Shown: positions 19,417-31,771, counted from the first letter of the stretch. The stretch is 64,000 bases of DNA from [Phialemoniopsis] sp. UDSM-2020 (GCA_018873225.1 JAEILZ010000001.1:6820001-6884000), one strand, 5' to 3'. Notes: generated by a model not told the origin, from the letters alone. Numbers and translations are program-made.

Positions 19417-22400
19417 ATAGAAGGGCCGTTGGGACTGTATATGGAGGAATTCTGGGCTTCAGTAGTGACGCAGAAGCTCAAAGAGCTTTGTACAGCACCT
19501 CCGACTGAATAGCCAATTTCACTGCTGTAAGTGAACAGATATCAGATAATCACAACAACAATATACATTCAACCATTGAGATGAAACCTTTCTTAGTCTG
19601 ATCGATTCTTTCATCAGGAAAATCCATGTTTCAGGAATTCTACAAGTTACTGTAGCGAGAGCAATGTTGCATTGCGGCCGGCGACTGTCCATGCTCTGAT
19701 TCCAGATGGCGACCGTACCCACAGCGGTCAAGTGGGAGGGGTGGTGATACATCACAACACATCGGCAGCGCTTGTTCAATCGGAGGTGCTCCGTAAATCG
19801 TTGTTGTAGTAGGTCAAAATTCATGTACGGCCCATATTGAGAAAACCTCGATTACAATATGATCATAGCACGGACAACAACAGACGATTACGCAAGGGCG
19901 AAGTGGATGGGTGCAGTCCAGTCAGGATGTGACACGTCAGAGGAATTGGACGTTATGATATCAAAGTATTTACACAATTGCTCATACTAGTAGACGCTAT
20001 ATAGTATATGCCATCAATTTCATTCTTTGTTTCACTTGTCGATTTGGCATCGCAGACTGGCAAGGAAGTCCTCGAATCCTCGCTATTTCTCTGTAGATGA
20101 TAGCCCCGTAGGAACGCGTCAACGTATGTTGTTTCGATTTATGGATTTGAAGCGGTTGTGTGCGGACGGCACGATACAGTCCCCTCGAGGTGCACCGTGG
20201 ATCGTTGTTGTAGTGCATTAGCCACCTCTAGAAAGTGATGGAGTGCGTCAGACGTTCCGCGAACGTGCACATGAGTCGTAAGAATATACTGATCTCGGGC
20301 TCGCCAGGTTGGTATATCCTATATTAGTCTAAGGAGTTAGTATCAAGTTGTTGTGTTTTCGTGACTGCAAATGACGCAGCAAAATCGAGTGTTCATGAGG
20401 TTATAACTCGATATGATGCGGCAGAAGCCGTCCAGCTTTTCTTTGAACCTGTAGACTCTTTGAACAGTCCTGAACCTCAGGAAGGTCAACGTGTAGGTGA
20501 TATAATGTCGTGGGAGAGTGGGATCCAGAGAGGATAAGGCATGCAGGTACGAATTCCGTTGGTCAGATGCTGGACAGTTCTACCCAGAAGAAAGGTAAAG
20601 TGACCGCAAAGGCGAGACAGCGCGATGCATGCAAATAAAGGGAATAGATCGCAAGATAGGGACAGGTTAGCAACAAGCCTGGTCTGCAATAATGCATGGT
20701 TTGGCGCTGGTTCATAGGAGAGTATTGCTATCCTGACGCTCGGAATGGTCTGTCTGAGGCCTTAGAGTACCATCATGGGGAATCACAGGTCCAGAGCGAT
20801 GATCATGTGGACATTCTCTCATATTGTGCCATATTGTTGTTCGATCGAAGGCCTCGGGTGGATGAGGCAAGGTGAGTAGACCAAGCTTTCGAGATGCCGA
20901 CCAAGGTGTCTTAGATATGATCGAAAGGGTCACGGCCCTTGGGCTGTTGTGTAGATTGTCAACCCCCGAGGAGAGAAGCGGTCGAAATAGGGACAGCAAA
21001 TTCCCGCATGAAGCCGGGCTGGAGTATCTGGAACGTCTCTCTCGGTTTGAAAGGAAATAATAACAGATTCGAACAATGTAGGATTTGGAAGAAAATTTCC
21101 CAAGACAAGAGAAAGGGAACTGGAAACTATGGTGCAAAATTCTCGAGTGGGGGATTGGTTTGGGTCATGAAATTGCCTCAGATGAATGCCAGGCTCCGAC
21201 AGCTTTTCGCTTGGCCAGGCATGCATTCTCAACCTGTCTCATTGGGCAACAGTTTCATATCTTGGGGCAAGATCGGCGGCGCATATTAGCTATGATTCGC
21301 TATGCCGATAGATGTGAGGTGTGAAGCGCCCTGCAGATACGCCCAACTAGAATGTACTCCAAAGTGACTGAGCTGACGTTTCCATCGGCATTTGGCGCTA
21401 CTGCATGTGTTGCATTTTCAAAGCGATTTCATAGGTGAAGAGGGCGGGGTGAGGCTGTTGGATGGATGCAGCCGAGGTGGAGAATACAATTTCTTTTGGA
21501 CCTATGACGGGGTTACCGATACCAACCTGGCGGGTTGCCCTGAAGGAAAGATTGCAGCTCGAAGTGCTCAGAGTGCTCAGCTTGGTAGAAAGCTGAAAGT
21601 GGCTGCAACGCCTGCTCGCCGTAGACATCCCACCCAGTCTCCAACGGAACAATTCATTCAGGACATGATGCCTCCGCCTACTATTCAATCAGGAAGAGAG
21701 TTGGATAAATCATTTGCTATTTCGATCTCATGGTCTCACCGGGGTATTTAGAAGAACATTTGTCTTCCACAAAACACTTGAGAACATTAAAGTGATGTGG
21801 GTCTCGATTGCCACTCTCGACAGCTCTCTATCCAGCATATATCTTGCAGGTAGGAAGCTTCGTCAGGTCGAGCTGCGGTCTAACTTTACCTCTCGCGGTT
21901 TTTTTTTAACTCGTTGAGATCCAAGGTAATGCTTAGGCGAATCTCTTCGATGTGGTCAATGGGTAGCAGACTTAGAAAGATGCGACTCATTGGATAGATT
22001 ACCTCGTTGAGAACAGTGCCCCCCTCCCTACCTGCGAGCCTGGAAAGCACCTAGCGAGATGCCGTGCTCGATCTCTGCCCAGCAAACGCAGCCCGTCTTC
22101 ATTATTAGTGTTTGGTTTCCAGATAGATTGACGCAACACATTCTGCTGATTAGTGAGGGCGGACTGCGGTAAAAGTCGCTTCGATGCCTTGTCTAGTTAC
22201 ACTGGTAAAACTATCGTCATGAACAAACCCATCCTGTACGATTTGCTCACTGCCTCATGTCCTCTTACCTTGAAAGATCTATCAAATGACTCGACTTGTG
22301 AATTTACACCTTTGAGACTACCACCCTATGTCTTTTCCCAAGGGTTTCGCGACTGGAACGGTCTTGACGGAAGATGTGGTCGATAACTGGCCACAGAACA

Positions 22401-22725
22401 GGCTGATGGTGAGAAGGCGGGGATGCTGATTGGTCAGCCTTGGTCTGGAGGACTTGGGATGCATGCCGGCTGCACAAGCGTTTAGAAGCGGGGTTGAGCA
22501 AGGCATCCAGCACCTCTCATGACAGCCACTCTCTCTATGACCAAGCATACCGCGACGCTTACCTTCTCGGTACAGGTGCACACGACCATGTGTTATCTCA
22601 TGCCTTGAGGTCAGAATTCATGTGCGATTCCTATCTCGGATGGACTCGTCATCTAATGCTTCGCACTTTTCCTAGGACTTCGGTGACCTCTGAGATTGAC
22701 TACGAGAACCACAATCTGTTTAAAA
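19417..22725. other. Gene-poor stretch of about 3.3 kb
   Basis: Only short ORFs, with no recognisable domain in any of them (longest about 140 codons on the minus strand at 20712-21137). A near-identical ~28-bp word occurs in direct orientation at about 19781-19810 and 20187-20214. The 3' end should contain the F-box gene promoter. Confidence 0.45.
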
Positions 22726-24810
22726 ATGGCAACCACATGTCCGCAGGAGATATGGGATCTCATCTTGAAGAAGGCAAGTTCTCCACGCTTCCGCTCATTG
22801 ATAACAGTCGACATGGACGTTAACTTGCAGTCTTCCATTTAGTTGAGAAGGAAGGACATCAAGAACCTATCTCTTGTCTCGAGAGAGATGAACGATGTCG
22901 TCGCCTGTAGTCTCTGGCAATCTATATCAATCAATCTCCGCATTGGCGACGAGAAAGCTGCAGTTCCAGTCGCCCAACAAGGAGAGTCTTCAACGCTTCC
23001 GTCGAGGCCCAGACTTTCCCTCGCAAGTCGACTTCATATCGAGGTCTCCTCCGATATTCGATACGAGACCAATGAGAACTATGACGAAAGGATTGCCCGA
23101 GCTGTTATTGATTATCTTAGACTCTTCCAGGTTGATCAATTGAATGAATTCAGGTGCGTTACCTGCACGACAATAGCCCCAGGGCTTTTTACGCTGATAG
23201 GCTGCTAGCTGGCGTGGTCAGGACCGTATACCTTCTGAGATCATCGGCCCCGAGGGTATGCTGTCTACCAAGTATACAAATCTGCGCAGTCTCAACTATC
23301 AGTCCGATGCCAATTTTGAATTGATGAGGAACCCGCAATTAAGAAAAGGGCTTGCCGCCTTCAGAAATCTTGAAAGATTCACTTGGAAGGTGCCCAATGC
23401 CTCCAGCGTGGAAGACATTGCCGACGTGCTTGAGACGAATGCAGCACATCTCCGAGAGTTGAATTTGACCTTTCCTTCAAGGCGAGTCCTATGGCACGGG
23501 TACGGCAACACGATGCCCGCCCGCACAAGAGACGAGAACTGGCTTGTCCAGCGTACCACTTCGATTGTTTTCGGGACCAGATTAGCAACACTCGAAACTC
23601 CGCTGTACCCGATGTTGAGGCGGCTTTCACTAGTACGAGTTGATGTCAGCGCTGATGCCGTGCGAGGCGTCTTATTTGACGTTCTAGAGCATCTATCGTT
23701 GGTCGCTTGCACTGGCTGGGACCAGTTTTTGCAACGTGCAGTCGATGCGCACGTCACTATCAAGTTACGCGAGTTCGAACTTTACCACAGCGTTAGCGTT
23801 CTGGCTCTAGGGGACTCGGGTATCCAGACAGTCTATAATTTTCTCACCGCATTCGAGGGTCTTCGCTCATGCTCCATCAGTTGTCACGGAGTTACGCGCA
23901 CTCTACAACTTTGGCAGAGTCTCGCCCAGAACCATCGTCAAACACTTCGAAGCTTTGTCCACGCCCAGCGACACATGTATCTGCCAGAGAGCCGTGGCCG
24001 TGATGAAATAGCACTAACTCACCCTCCAGACAACGTTGAAATTCATATGCCTAGTGAGGCGCTTCTAGGCCGGGACATGCAGCTTGTGCGACATCAACCT
24101 GACGAGAACCCTCTCAGGGCACTCAACCTTAGGTTCTTCGGCCTCTCACTCCTTCCTGCCCGTTTAGTGAGTCGGTCAACCCCTACACTTGTGTTCATTC
24201 GGCTAATTTCGTAACCCTTCTCCAGCGAGTTGTGCTCAAGCCGTTCGTTGATAAGACGTGTCTCAAATTCCTTCACGTTCGTGGACCGAACATCGACAGT
24301 CACGGCCTCCGACGCTTTGGAGACTACGTTGCTGAGGTCCTGGCTGAGAGATTGGCTGGCCAAGAGCTGACGGCGCGGAAGCAAATGAATGACAGCGTCG
24401 GGCAAATCGAGACTTCAGATACTGAGGATAGCGAAGACGATGAATCGTACGAGGTCTCGACATATTCCTTCGGTTCGGGTGTGAGCAGTCCAACCGATAG
24501 TCAGGCCGAAGAGTACATCGAGGCTTCCAAGATGCACGAGGTTGTCATGAACGGAACGCGGCTACGGCGCGACATCTACGATCTTGTGGAATGGGTATTT
24601 GGACAGGAAGGCATCTCCTCGCTAAGGTTCCTCGCTGTTGGCGAATTTGCGCACCTCGGGAAAGAAGAGACTAGCAAGAGACTACTCTTCTCCCGCGCGG
24701 TCAATGGCGACGGTACCCATGCCTTTCGGCGTTTGAAGGAGGGAGATGAAGACTGGAACATAATCGTCGACGAATATGCCGATGCACTTTCGGCTTGCGT
24801 TTTGGACTAA
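22726..24810 (+). CDS. F-box protein with leucine-rich C-terminal region
   Basis: Exons 22726-22773, 22843-23153, 23209-24166 and 24226-24810 give 633 aa. The F-box is split by the first intron: exon 1 encodes MATTCPQEIWDLILKK and exon 2 continues LRRKDIKNLSLVSREMNDV. Joined, they have exactly the usual F-box spacing. That junction needs a GC-AG intron (see separate entry). The rest is an irregular, Leu-rich repeat-like region (residues ~120-460) with LRELNLTFPS, TPLYPMLRRLSLVRVDV and LEHLSLVACTGW. An acidic patch (SDTEDSEDDES, ~500) and a conserved-looking C-terminal part follow. F-box proteins recruit substrates to SCF ubiquitin ligases through Skp1; the target is unknown. Convergent with BTB gene 1. 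Confidence 0.85.
22774..22842 (+). other. GC-AG intron in the F-box gene
   Basis: The junction reads AAG|GCAAGT ... CCATTTAG|TTG, 69 nt, with gttaact as likely branch region. The extended donor is the consensus of the rare GC-AG class. Reading through gives an in-frame TAG just before the 3' splice site. No GT donor nearby restores the F-box spacing. Confidence 0.75.
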
Positions 24811-24998
24811 CATGGATTCTGGACGGAGGCACTAGAAAAAGACAGACTTGATCAACAAAACAATACTGTCAATCAGTGATACCGTATCTAAACGTGACTC
24901 CACAATCTTCAGCTAACTGCCAAGCAACTGTCCTATGCTCTTTCCTTCCAGCGCCGTACATGAATCAATGGCTAGACACTGTAAATCCTCTTCTGCCC

Positions 24999-26016
24999 CT
25001 ACTGTTGTTTGAGTTGCTTCGTTGCCTCCGCCTCTGGTTGCAACCGAGCGGGACGGATCGCCGTGTGGTCCTGGCGAGAGATGCTATGATAACCATGGCC
25101 AGGGAGGCGCAGAGTATCCTCGGCAGCTTGTTGAAGCTCGAGTGCTTCATTGAGCGGAAGAGAGAAAGAGTGCCGACTCTCTAACTCATCCTTGAGCTCA
25201 TCCCGCAGACGCATTCCGCCACCGTTTGTGAATAACTTGATGAAATAGTCTCGAAGCGGGTGCTCTGGGCAGTCTGGTCGAAACACCACATCCACAGCCT
25301 GGAAGAACCTGTGCCGGTAGTCGTTTGATATCATTCGAGACCGCGACTTCTTGACCCAGGAAGCGTTCCGCTCAACGAAAGTCGTGCGCTCTTTCGCAAA
25401 TTGCATTGGCTTCGCGGCGTTCCCGAGGCTCTTGGAGAGTAGGTTCTTCGCAATTCGCGCGAGTCTATCGATGACGAGGTAGTCGGCGATCTCGAAGAGG
25501 TAGACGTACTTGACGGGAGACTGGCATCCTATTGCCTTGACGATATCGTGAACTACAATGAGGCTTGGCGGTTAGCACTGCCGATTAAACACCTACAGTT
25601 TATGATCGGAGGTCTCACGCTTTACGCCGTACATGTACTCGACGGCCCACCAAAGGTGCTCTGGGTTGATCTTATGCAGGGTTATCTCGGTACTTGTCGC
25701 TTCCTAATATTGGGGTATCAGTAGAGTGTCGCTCGATCCGGGTAATTGATGGGGTTTGTACCTGAAATGGGCCACTGAAGGCTTTCTGGAACCAAAGAGA
25801 CTCGTTACTGAGGGCGGCTTTATGTAGCTTCCACTCCTCCCCGCCGCATTTTACTGTGATGTCTGATGGTACACCCGACTTGAGTAGGCTGCAGAATTCG
25901 TCAAATGGCATACCAAGCCATTGCTCCGGAGACGGTCCGCCAAACTCTCTCCCCCTCGGAAGTCGATTCTCGCGTCGAGGCATGGACGTGATGTCCTGTT
26001 CAACTTCCTCCTCCAT
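24999..26016 (-). CDS. BTB/POZ domain protein 1
   Basis: Exons 26016-25762, 25703-25619 and 25552-24999 give 297 aa. The start at MEEEVEQDITS is chosen; an upstream in-frame ATG would add ~34 residues. The BTB fold begins with LLKSGVPSDITVKCGGEEWK and LHKAALSNESLWFQKAFSG, continues with HLWWAVEYMYGVK, and ends in YLFEIADYLVIDRLARIAKN. This is the typical fungal BTB protein in which the N-terminal domain is followed by a helical C-terminal region without Kelch or MATH domains. Such proteins are often Cullin-3 adaptors, but many fungal ones are unassigned. The intron phases (0 then 1) match those of the two other BTB genes nearby. Confidence 0.85.
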
Positions 26017-26612
26017 GGTCGTTGATGTCTCCAATGGAAATTCACGATGCAATTGTTGCGTGTCTCGAGGGTTGCGAGTGTCTGGGATTTGAGACGTGAC
26101 GAGGGTTGCAGAAATCAAGGCTAGGCCAATAACTTTTGGGAAAAGGTGCTATCAATCAGATTACAGCTCACTAAACTTACATGGCTGAATATCGCCAGCT
26201 GTATCTTCCTTTGTGTGAACTAATATGATTCAACTATTTATTCTCTCAACTACCCAAAGACTGCTGTGTCTACAGGGAACGTCACAAGGACTCAACTTAG
26301 ATGGGCCAATCAAGGGGGTCAAAGCTGCGGCTGGGGTAACAAACAAGATCAAGACAAAAGCCGCTTTATGCCATGACTGCAGGTCACGCTTTAAAGTCCA
26401 GCTAATTACAGCACAGGGTATCTAGTCGGAATTTCGGAGATCGTGCTAAGCAAGATTACCACCTAGGTGCATTTTCCAAAAAAAAGCATTAAGCGTGGGG
26501 TTTACAGGAACACAATAAAAAGCACTAGAACGTGTATGGAGTTCGGAACATTCCAGTTTTCCCCATGGGGGTTTCGTTCATTGCAGTATCTTGGGAGTGT
26601 TCGCCAACCATA
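26017..26612. other. Intergenic region between BTB genes 1 and 2
   Basis: AT-rich spacer. It should hold the BTB 1 promoter and the BTB 2 3' UTR. No gene seen. Confidence 0.5.
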
Positions 26613-27583
26613 CTACCCTTGCCATCGAATTGCTGCCGACCAGTGAGGGTAGAGGATATCTCGCAGATAGTCGTCGGCCTCGGCGAGCCTATGGCCAATG
26701 TTCCAGCCCTCTCTGATCCCGTCTTTTGTTTCATTGTCAATGTAAGCCCGACGAGCCATGCCGGAAAAGAACGCGATGAAGTCTGCCTGCATTGGATGAA
26801 CGGAGGTGTGTGACGGAAAGAGTTTATCGGTAGCCTTGAAGAGCTCAGCTCGGTATTCGGGTGTTAATATCGGTAGGTCGAAAAGGAGAGTCTCGATGCC
26901 GCCGAAGAGCCGTATTTCCTCCCTCCTTGCTTCTCTAAGAGGCTCGGTAAACTTCTCAAGGCGGTCAAGTTTCGAGTTCAGCAAGTTTTTGACTTTGATT
27001 CTCACGACCTCCTTGAGACTATTCAGGCCAAGCGCTTGGGCGGCATCGAATAAGTCGATGTATGTCGTATACCCAGTACCTCCAACCGAGGAGAAGACGT
27101 TGGCGACTGTGAAGAAATATTGTTAACAAAATGGATTGATGACAAGGTGACTGATTTCCTAACGCACGTGGGGCATCATAAAGATACGCAATTGCCGCAT
27201 CAAATGATGACGGGCGAATTTTCGCTTGAAGTATTTCCTCGAGGAATACGATCTTCACATCCTGGTATCGAGAGTCCTATCCAGACAAATTTAGCAGTTG
27301 TTATCTTCACAATACTGCCAGATAGTAAACATACTTGGAAGATGTTATGGAACGTGTGACAGCCGGCCATCAGGACTGCCTTGTGCAGCCGCCATACTCG
27401 ACGACCACATTTGACCGTAATGTCAGATCCTTCGCCCGACATCAGAAGTCTAGGACAGGTCAGCGATAGTCTTGACATGAGAGAAGGAAGAACGAGGACG
27501 TACGTGGAAAGATTCGAAAGACGGGGCTGCCAAGGTGTTTTGTCGTGGCATGTGAAGATACCAAAATCCTCGTCCTCTGTCAT
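26613..27583 (-). CDS. BTB/POZ domain protein 2
   Basis: Exons 27583-27504, 27449-27335, 27276-27168 and 27106-26613 give 265 aa. The first intron (54 nt, GTACGT...CCTAG) is a multiple of three and has no stop, so an unspliced reading would insert 18 residues. The spliced form LSTLLMSGEGSDITVKCGR aligns with BTB protein 1 (CSLLKSGVPSDITVKCGG), which favours splicing. The BTB core has WRLHKAVLMAGCHTFHNIFQ and AAIAYLYDAP, followed by YIDLFDAAQALGLNSLKEV. The C-terminal helices are charged and acidic. Probably a Cullin-3 adaptor-like or scaffold protein; target unknown. Divergent from the MFS gene. Confidence 0.83.
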
Positions 27584-28500
27584 GGTTACGGTGGTGGCCC
27601 TCGCGAATGAAAGAGGGCACGAGAGGACGTGGGTCAGTCTTCTACATGGAATGCTTGAAATTTCAAAGCTTGTGGTAAATGACAATGTAGGGGTGGTGAA
27701 GGGCTTCGCGTGAAAGGTTGGGCGCGCAAGCCGGGGATAAGTTTCAGGTTGAAGTTCGAGTGCGTGGAAATGCTGTTGACCGCTTTCCCATGTGCCCTGA
27801 TTAGAGCTCAAGTGAACGCAGATCACAATTCATAGCGCCCTCAGCCTCGTAAGGGTTTAATCATTCCCCAGACAATACACACAGTCACAATGATTAATAT
27901 TTACGGAGGTGAGTCGCTATTGTTCACTCTACAATAGCCTCCAACACAATAGTAACAAAGTTGCCACACTTTCCTTAAGTTTCAACTATATTACTTAGAA
28001 TATTCGTAGGTGTATGGCGTTACTAAGTTTTCGCCTCCATCGAAAGGTACATCGCCGCAAAGCCGCCTTCGAAGCCATCACTCAAGCATGGAGCATTGGC
28101 ATCAGCCTTGGAGATGTATATAACATACTCCTGCTGTTCCTAAAGGCTGAAAGGCGTACGTTAATCATTTACTATACCGCCGGCATCGATTGTGCAACTC
28201 CATTCTCGGAGGGTGCTCCGGCCGAAGATTCCGTGTAAATGTGGGACAGATTCGGGGTTTTCGTTAATTGCCGGCGACTTTTCTGCGTCGCCGGAATTGA
28301 AAAGCTGAGCCGAACCCCTAAATCTGGCCGCAATCCCGCCCGTCCACTGCAAAGCTCGTGTGCGCGCTCTTTTCATTAAATACACGACATGTCGTCGTTC
28401 TTGGCTCCGGCCTTGGCAAAGATGGAAAAACCAAGCTATTGGAAAGTATCATCATATCGTATACAAACATTGGTCTGACATCAGCAAACGCTACGACAAA
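27584..28500. promoter_or_regulatory. Divergent intergenic region, BTB 2 / MFS transporter
   Basis: 917 bp between divergent start codons. It contains a nested inverted repeat of about 80 bp at 28247-28326 (listed separately). The rest is AT-rich and shows no gene. Confidence 0.55.
28247..28326. repeat. Nested imperfect inverted repeat upstream of the MFS transporter
   Basis: Outer arms CAGATTCGGGGTT (28247-28259) and, on the complement, CAGATTTAGGGGTT (28313-28326). Inner arms AATTGCCGGCGAC (28266-28278) and GTCGCCGGAATT (28287-28298), separated by 8 nt. The arms carry CGG/CCG triplets. It could be a MITE-like remnant or a palindromic site for a Zn2Cys6 regulator. No target-site duplication was seen. 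Confidence 0.6.
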
Positions 28501-30673
28501 ATGACAAGCTTAGAGCCACCTGACCCTTTGCAGAACGCATCGAAGCCACCCGACACAACAGCAGAGGGTCGCAATGCGTCTCACGATGGTGAGAAGGACG
28601 CTCCTGATCAAGAGAAGGCTGCAAACACCAAGCAGGCGGCTGAGACCCAGTCGGAAAAGGCACTACTTCATGGGTTCCCTTTCTACATCACCATGAGCTG
28701 TGCCATCATGGCTGCGTTTCCCATTGCGTTTACTGCTACAATTCTCGGAACAGTACGTCTCTTCCCTCGGGCAGCGGCGCTCACTTAAACACCTAGGATA
28801 TCGCTGACGTGCGGGCGACTTGTAGGCGACGCCCTCCATTACCTCGGAGTTCAACACAGTGGAAGACGTCGGCTGGTACGCTGCCGCCTACCTGATTGCC
28901 AAGTAAGTCAATTGGAACTTTGAGGTGCGTAGCTGTTATCAAGGGTGAGCAAGACTAACACCATGCGGCGCAACAGCTGCGGCATGACACCTTTCACCGG
29001 CCGGCTGTACCGCATGTTCCACATCAAGCATCTCTTTATGGGCTTCATCGTCGTCTTCATGCTGGGCTGCGTCGTCTCCGGGACTGCAAAGTCGTCCAAG
29101 GTCCTCATCGTGGGACGGGCCATCTCCGGGATCGGCGGCGCCGGCATCATCACGGGCACTATGACCATTATCGCGTCGACCGTGCCCCTCAACCGGCGCG
29201 CCCTGATGATGGGCATCGGCATGGGCGTCATAGCCGTCGGGCAGGTCGTCGGCCCGCTGATTGGAGGTGCCTTGACGACCATCAGCTGGAGGTGGTGCTT
29301 TTACATGTACGTCCCCTCTGTGCTCTTCGGTGGCAGGCCTTGCACCATGCACCCGGGCCCCGCGCGCGCATGCTAACCTTGCTCCGCTTGCACATAGAAA
29401 TCTCCCCATCGGCGGCGCCGTCCTCGTCCCTCTCGCTTTCCTCGTCAAGCTGCCCGTCACCCGCCTGACCAAGTCCGACAAGACGGTCCTGCAGCGCGTC
29501 CTCTCCATTGACCTGATCGGCTTCGCCGTCTTCTCGGCCGCCTGCGTCATGTTCCTCCTCGGCCTCGAGTGGGGCGGCGACGCCTACCCGTGGCGCTCGC
29601 CGACCGTCATCGGCCTCCTCGTCGGCGGCGGGGCTACGTTCTTGCTTCTCGGAGGCTGGTTCTCGTACAAGGCCGACGCTGCACTCATCCCGCCGAGACT
29701 ATCCAAGGACAGAATCAACTTGGCGATCGCGATCACGGCGGTCCTGCAGGGCGGCGGCGTCTTCCTGTCGTCCTACTGGCTGCCGATCTGGTTCCAGGGC
29801 GTGAAAGGCGCCGACCCCGTCGAGAGCGGGCTGATGATCCTGCCGACGGTGGTGTCGCAGTTTGTGGCGTCTATTGTCTGCGGCGCGGTGGTCCAGAGGA
29901 CCGGGTACTACCTCCCCGAAGTGGTGGGCGGCAACGCACTTGTCACGATTGGGGCGGCACTCCTGTCGACTATGACGCCTGACACAGAGGAGGGCAAGTG
30001 GATCGGGTATCAGATTCTCATCGGTGTGGGCAGGGCTTTTGTGATGCAACTGGTATGTCTCGCACTTGGATGTCCATTCATTCCTGTGTACCTTGTTCTG
30101 AGCACCCAAGCTGACCTAGCGGTTGCCATCAAAGCTAGTAACGGCTATCCAGACAAACCTTCCCCCCGAGGATGCGTCCCTGGGCTCAAGCTACGTCACC
30201 TTCGCGCAGTATTTTGGCGGCGCCGTCTTCGCTGCCGCAGCCAAGACGGCGTTCACCGAGGCCGTGGATCCGGCATTGCAAGAGTACGCACCAGGCGTGA
30301 GCCCCGATGTCCTGAAGGGATCTGGTGTGACGGACGTGCGACATGAGATTCCGGCGGATATGGTCCGTGGTGTGATCTTGGCGTACAACAAGGCCGTCAG
30401 TCATGTCTTTGTAAGTCCTCCCAGCCGCTAGAATCAAGCTCTCATGCACCATCTAATCCGCCCTATGATCGCTAGTACGTCCAAGTAGCTACTGCCGCTG
30501 CAGCCCTTGTGGCAGGCTGCTTTGTCGGGTGGCGCAAGATCAACAAGAAGGCGAGTGCGCCTAGTCCGGCGAAGAAGCCTGCCAATGATATCGAAGCTCA
30601 GAGCGGAGTCGTCGTAAAAGATAGTACGCGAGTAGCCTCAGACCATGGGGACAAGAAAGAAGAGAAGCCATGA
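28501..30673 (+). CDS. MFS efflux transporter (DHA2/DHA14-type)
   Basis: Exons 28501-28752, 28826-28902, 28977-29306, 29398-30052, 30120-30410 and 30476-30673 give 600 aa. The cytosolic N-terminus is hydrophilic (~55 residues). Family marks in order: ATPSITSEFNTVEDVGWYAA in the first loop/TM2, GRAISGIGGAGI (~155), the antiporter motif C segment GVIAVGQVVGPLIGGAL (~192), RWCFYINLPIG (this Ile codon is split by intron 3), and many later hydrophobic spans. The final exon ends in a Lys/Asp-rich cytosolic tail. DHA2 proteins are plasma-membrane H+ antiporters exporting drugs or secondary metabolites; no metabolite cluster is adjacent, so the substrate is open. A hairpin element lies ~200 bp upstream of its start codon. 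Confidence 0.92.
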
Positions 30674-30932
30674 ATTCTTTCGATCTAATATCTTTCATAA
30701 AAATGCCCAACAGCCATGTACGATTAGAGTTATAGATCTAGACTTTTTTCCATTTCAGAGAGATGTTCTCACTGTATCGAATCGAATGTAATACAAAGCA
30801 AAGGTAGCATCTGGAACAAACAAATTCGTTCCATGAAAGCCCTCACGCTTTCATCTTTACAGAGAACTAATGTCCACCTCCGTTATCAATCATCCGTAGC
30901 CCAGCTCCAGGCTTCACACCCCGTGTAGACCC

Positions 30933-31771
30933 CTATCCTCCCTGACCCATGGCCGCCCGCTTACACAGCAGATCCATGCCAAACTTGGGCCTCTTGTGGA
31001 CGTAGTCCAAGAAGGTCTGACTATTGAGGAACCACGTTTGGGCCAGGTAGACAAAGTCGACGAGGACGCGGCGGGGCCGGCGGCGGTGCAGCTCGTTCTC
31101 GTAGCAGATCTCGAGAGCTGCCAGCAGGCCCCTCAAGTAGTCCATGTCGACGAAGCCGCGCGGGCTGAAACGCGCCATGTTGCGGAAGACCTCGACCTGG
31201 CGTTCAGAGTGCTCTTCGAGCAGGCCCACAGCGTAGTCGACCAGCTCGGGGACGCTGTACTTGGCGCCAATGTCGTAGAGAGTGATGCACGTGGTGAAGA
31301 ATGTCTCTTCTTCGTCGAGACCGGAAGGGTGACAGACTTATTTGGCGGTAATGGTGTGTTAACTAGAGGTTTCTCGTTCTTGATGGAGGCAGAGAGGGAA
31401 TGAGGGAGCAGGAAGACTCTTAGCGAGCACTTACGGCCGGTATAGATGAAGCGTATCAACCACTCAATGTGCTCCTTAGGCCCATTGAACTCGATGATCG
31501 CCATGTCTCCAAGCTGCAAATTATCAGTCAGTTATATTGACTCTTCTCTGGAGTATGTCTTCCTGTAACCCACGGCACAGTTGCCCAGCCTGCGGTTGAA
31601 CCATTCGCACCTCGAGCACAGGATTGCGCGATGAGTCTTCCAAGTCCGGAGGCCGCAGATGACCATGGTGTCGGCAAATTCGCCGCTCTCTAGAAGACTT
31701 GGTAAGTCATATTAGTAAGAGAATGTTGACTGAAGAAACGAGGATCCTTACTCTTGGTCGTGTGCAGACAT
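30933..31771 (-). CDS. BTB/POZ domain protein 3
   Basis: Exons 31771-31752 (20 nt), 31697-31574, 31513-31435 and 31336-30933 give 208 aa. Exon 1 encodes only MSAHDQ and two bases. The BTB core is LLESGEFADTMVICGLRTWK and THRAILCSRCEWFNRRLGN, then HIEWLIRFIYTG and YDIGAKYSVPELVDYAVGLL. The first intron (phase 2) falls just before LLESGE, as in BTB protein 2. The second (phase 0) and third (phase 1) fall at the same places as in BTB proteins 1 and 2. The C-terminal part is shorter than in the other two. Convergent with the MFS gene. Confidence 0.85.

Noticed and set aside
20712..21751. ORFs of 116-141 codons in the gene-poor region
   Set aside because: Overlapping frames on both strands, no motif, no plausible exon joins.
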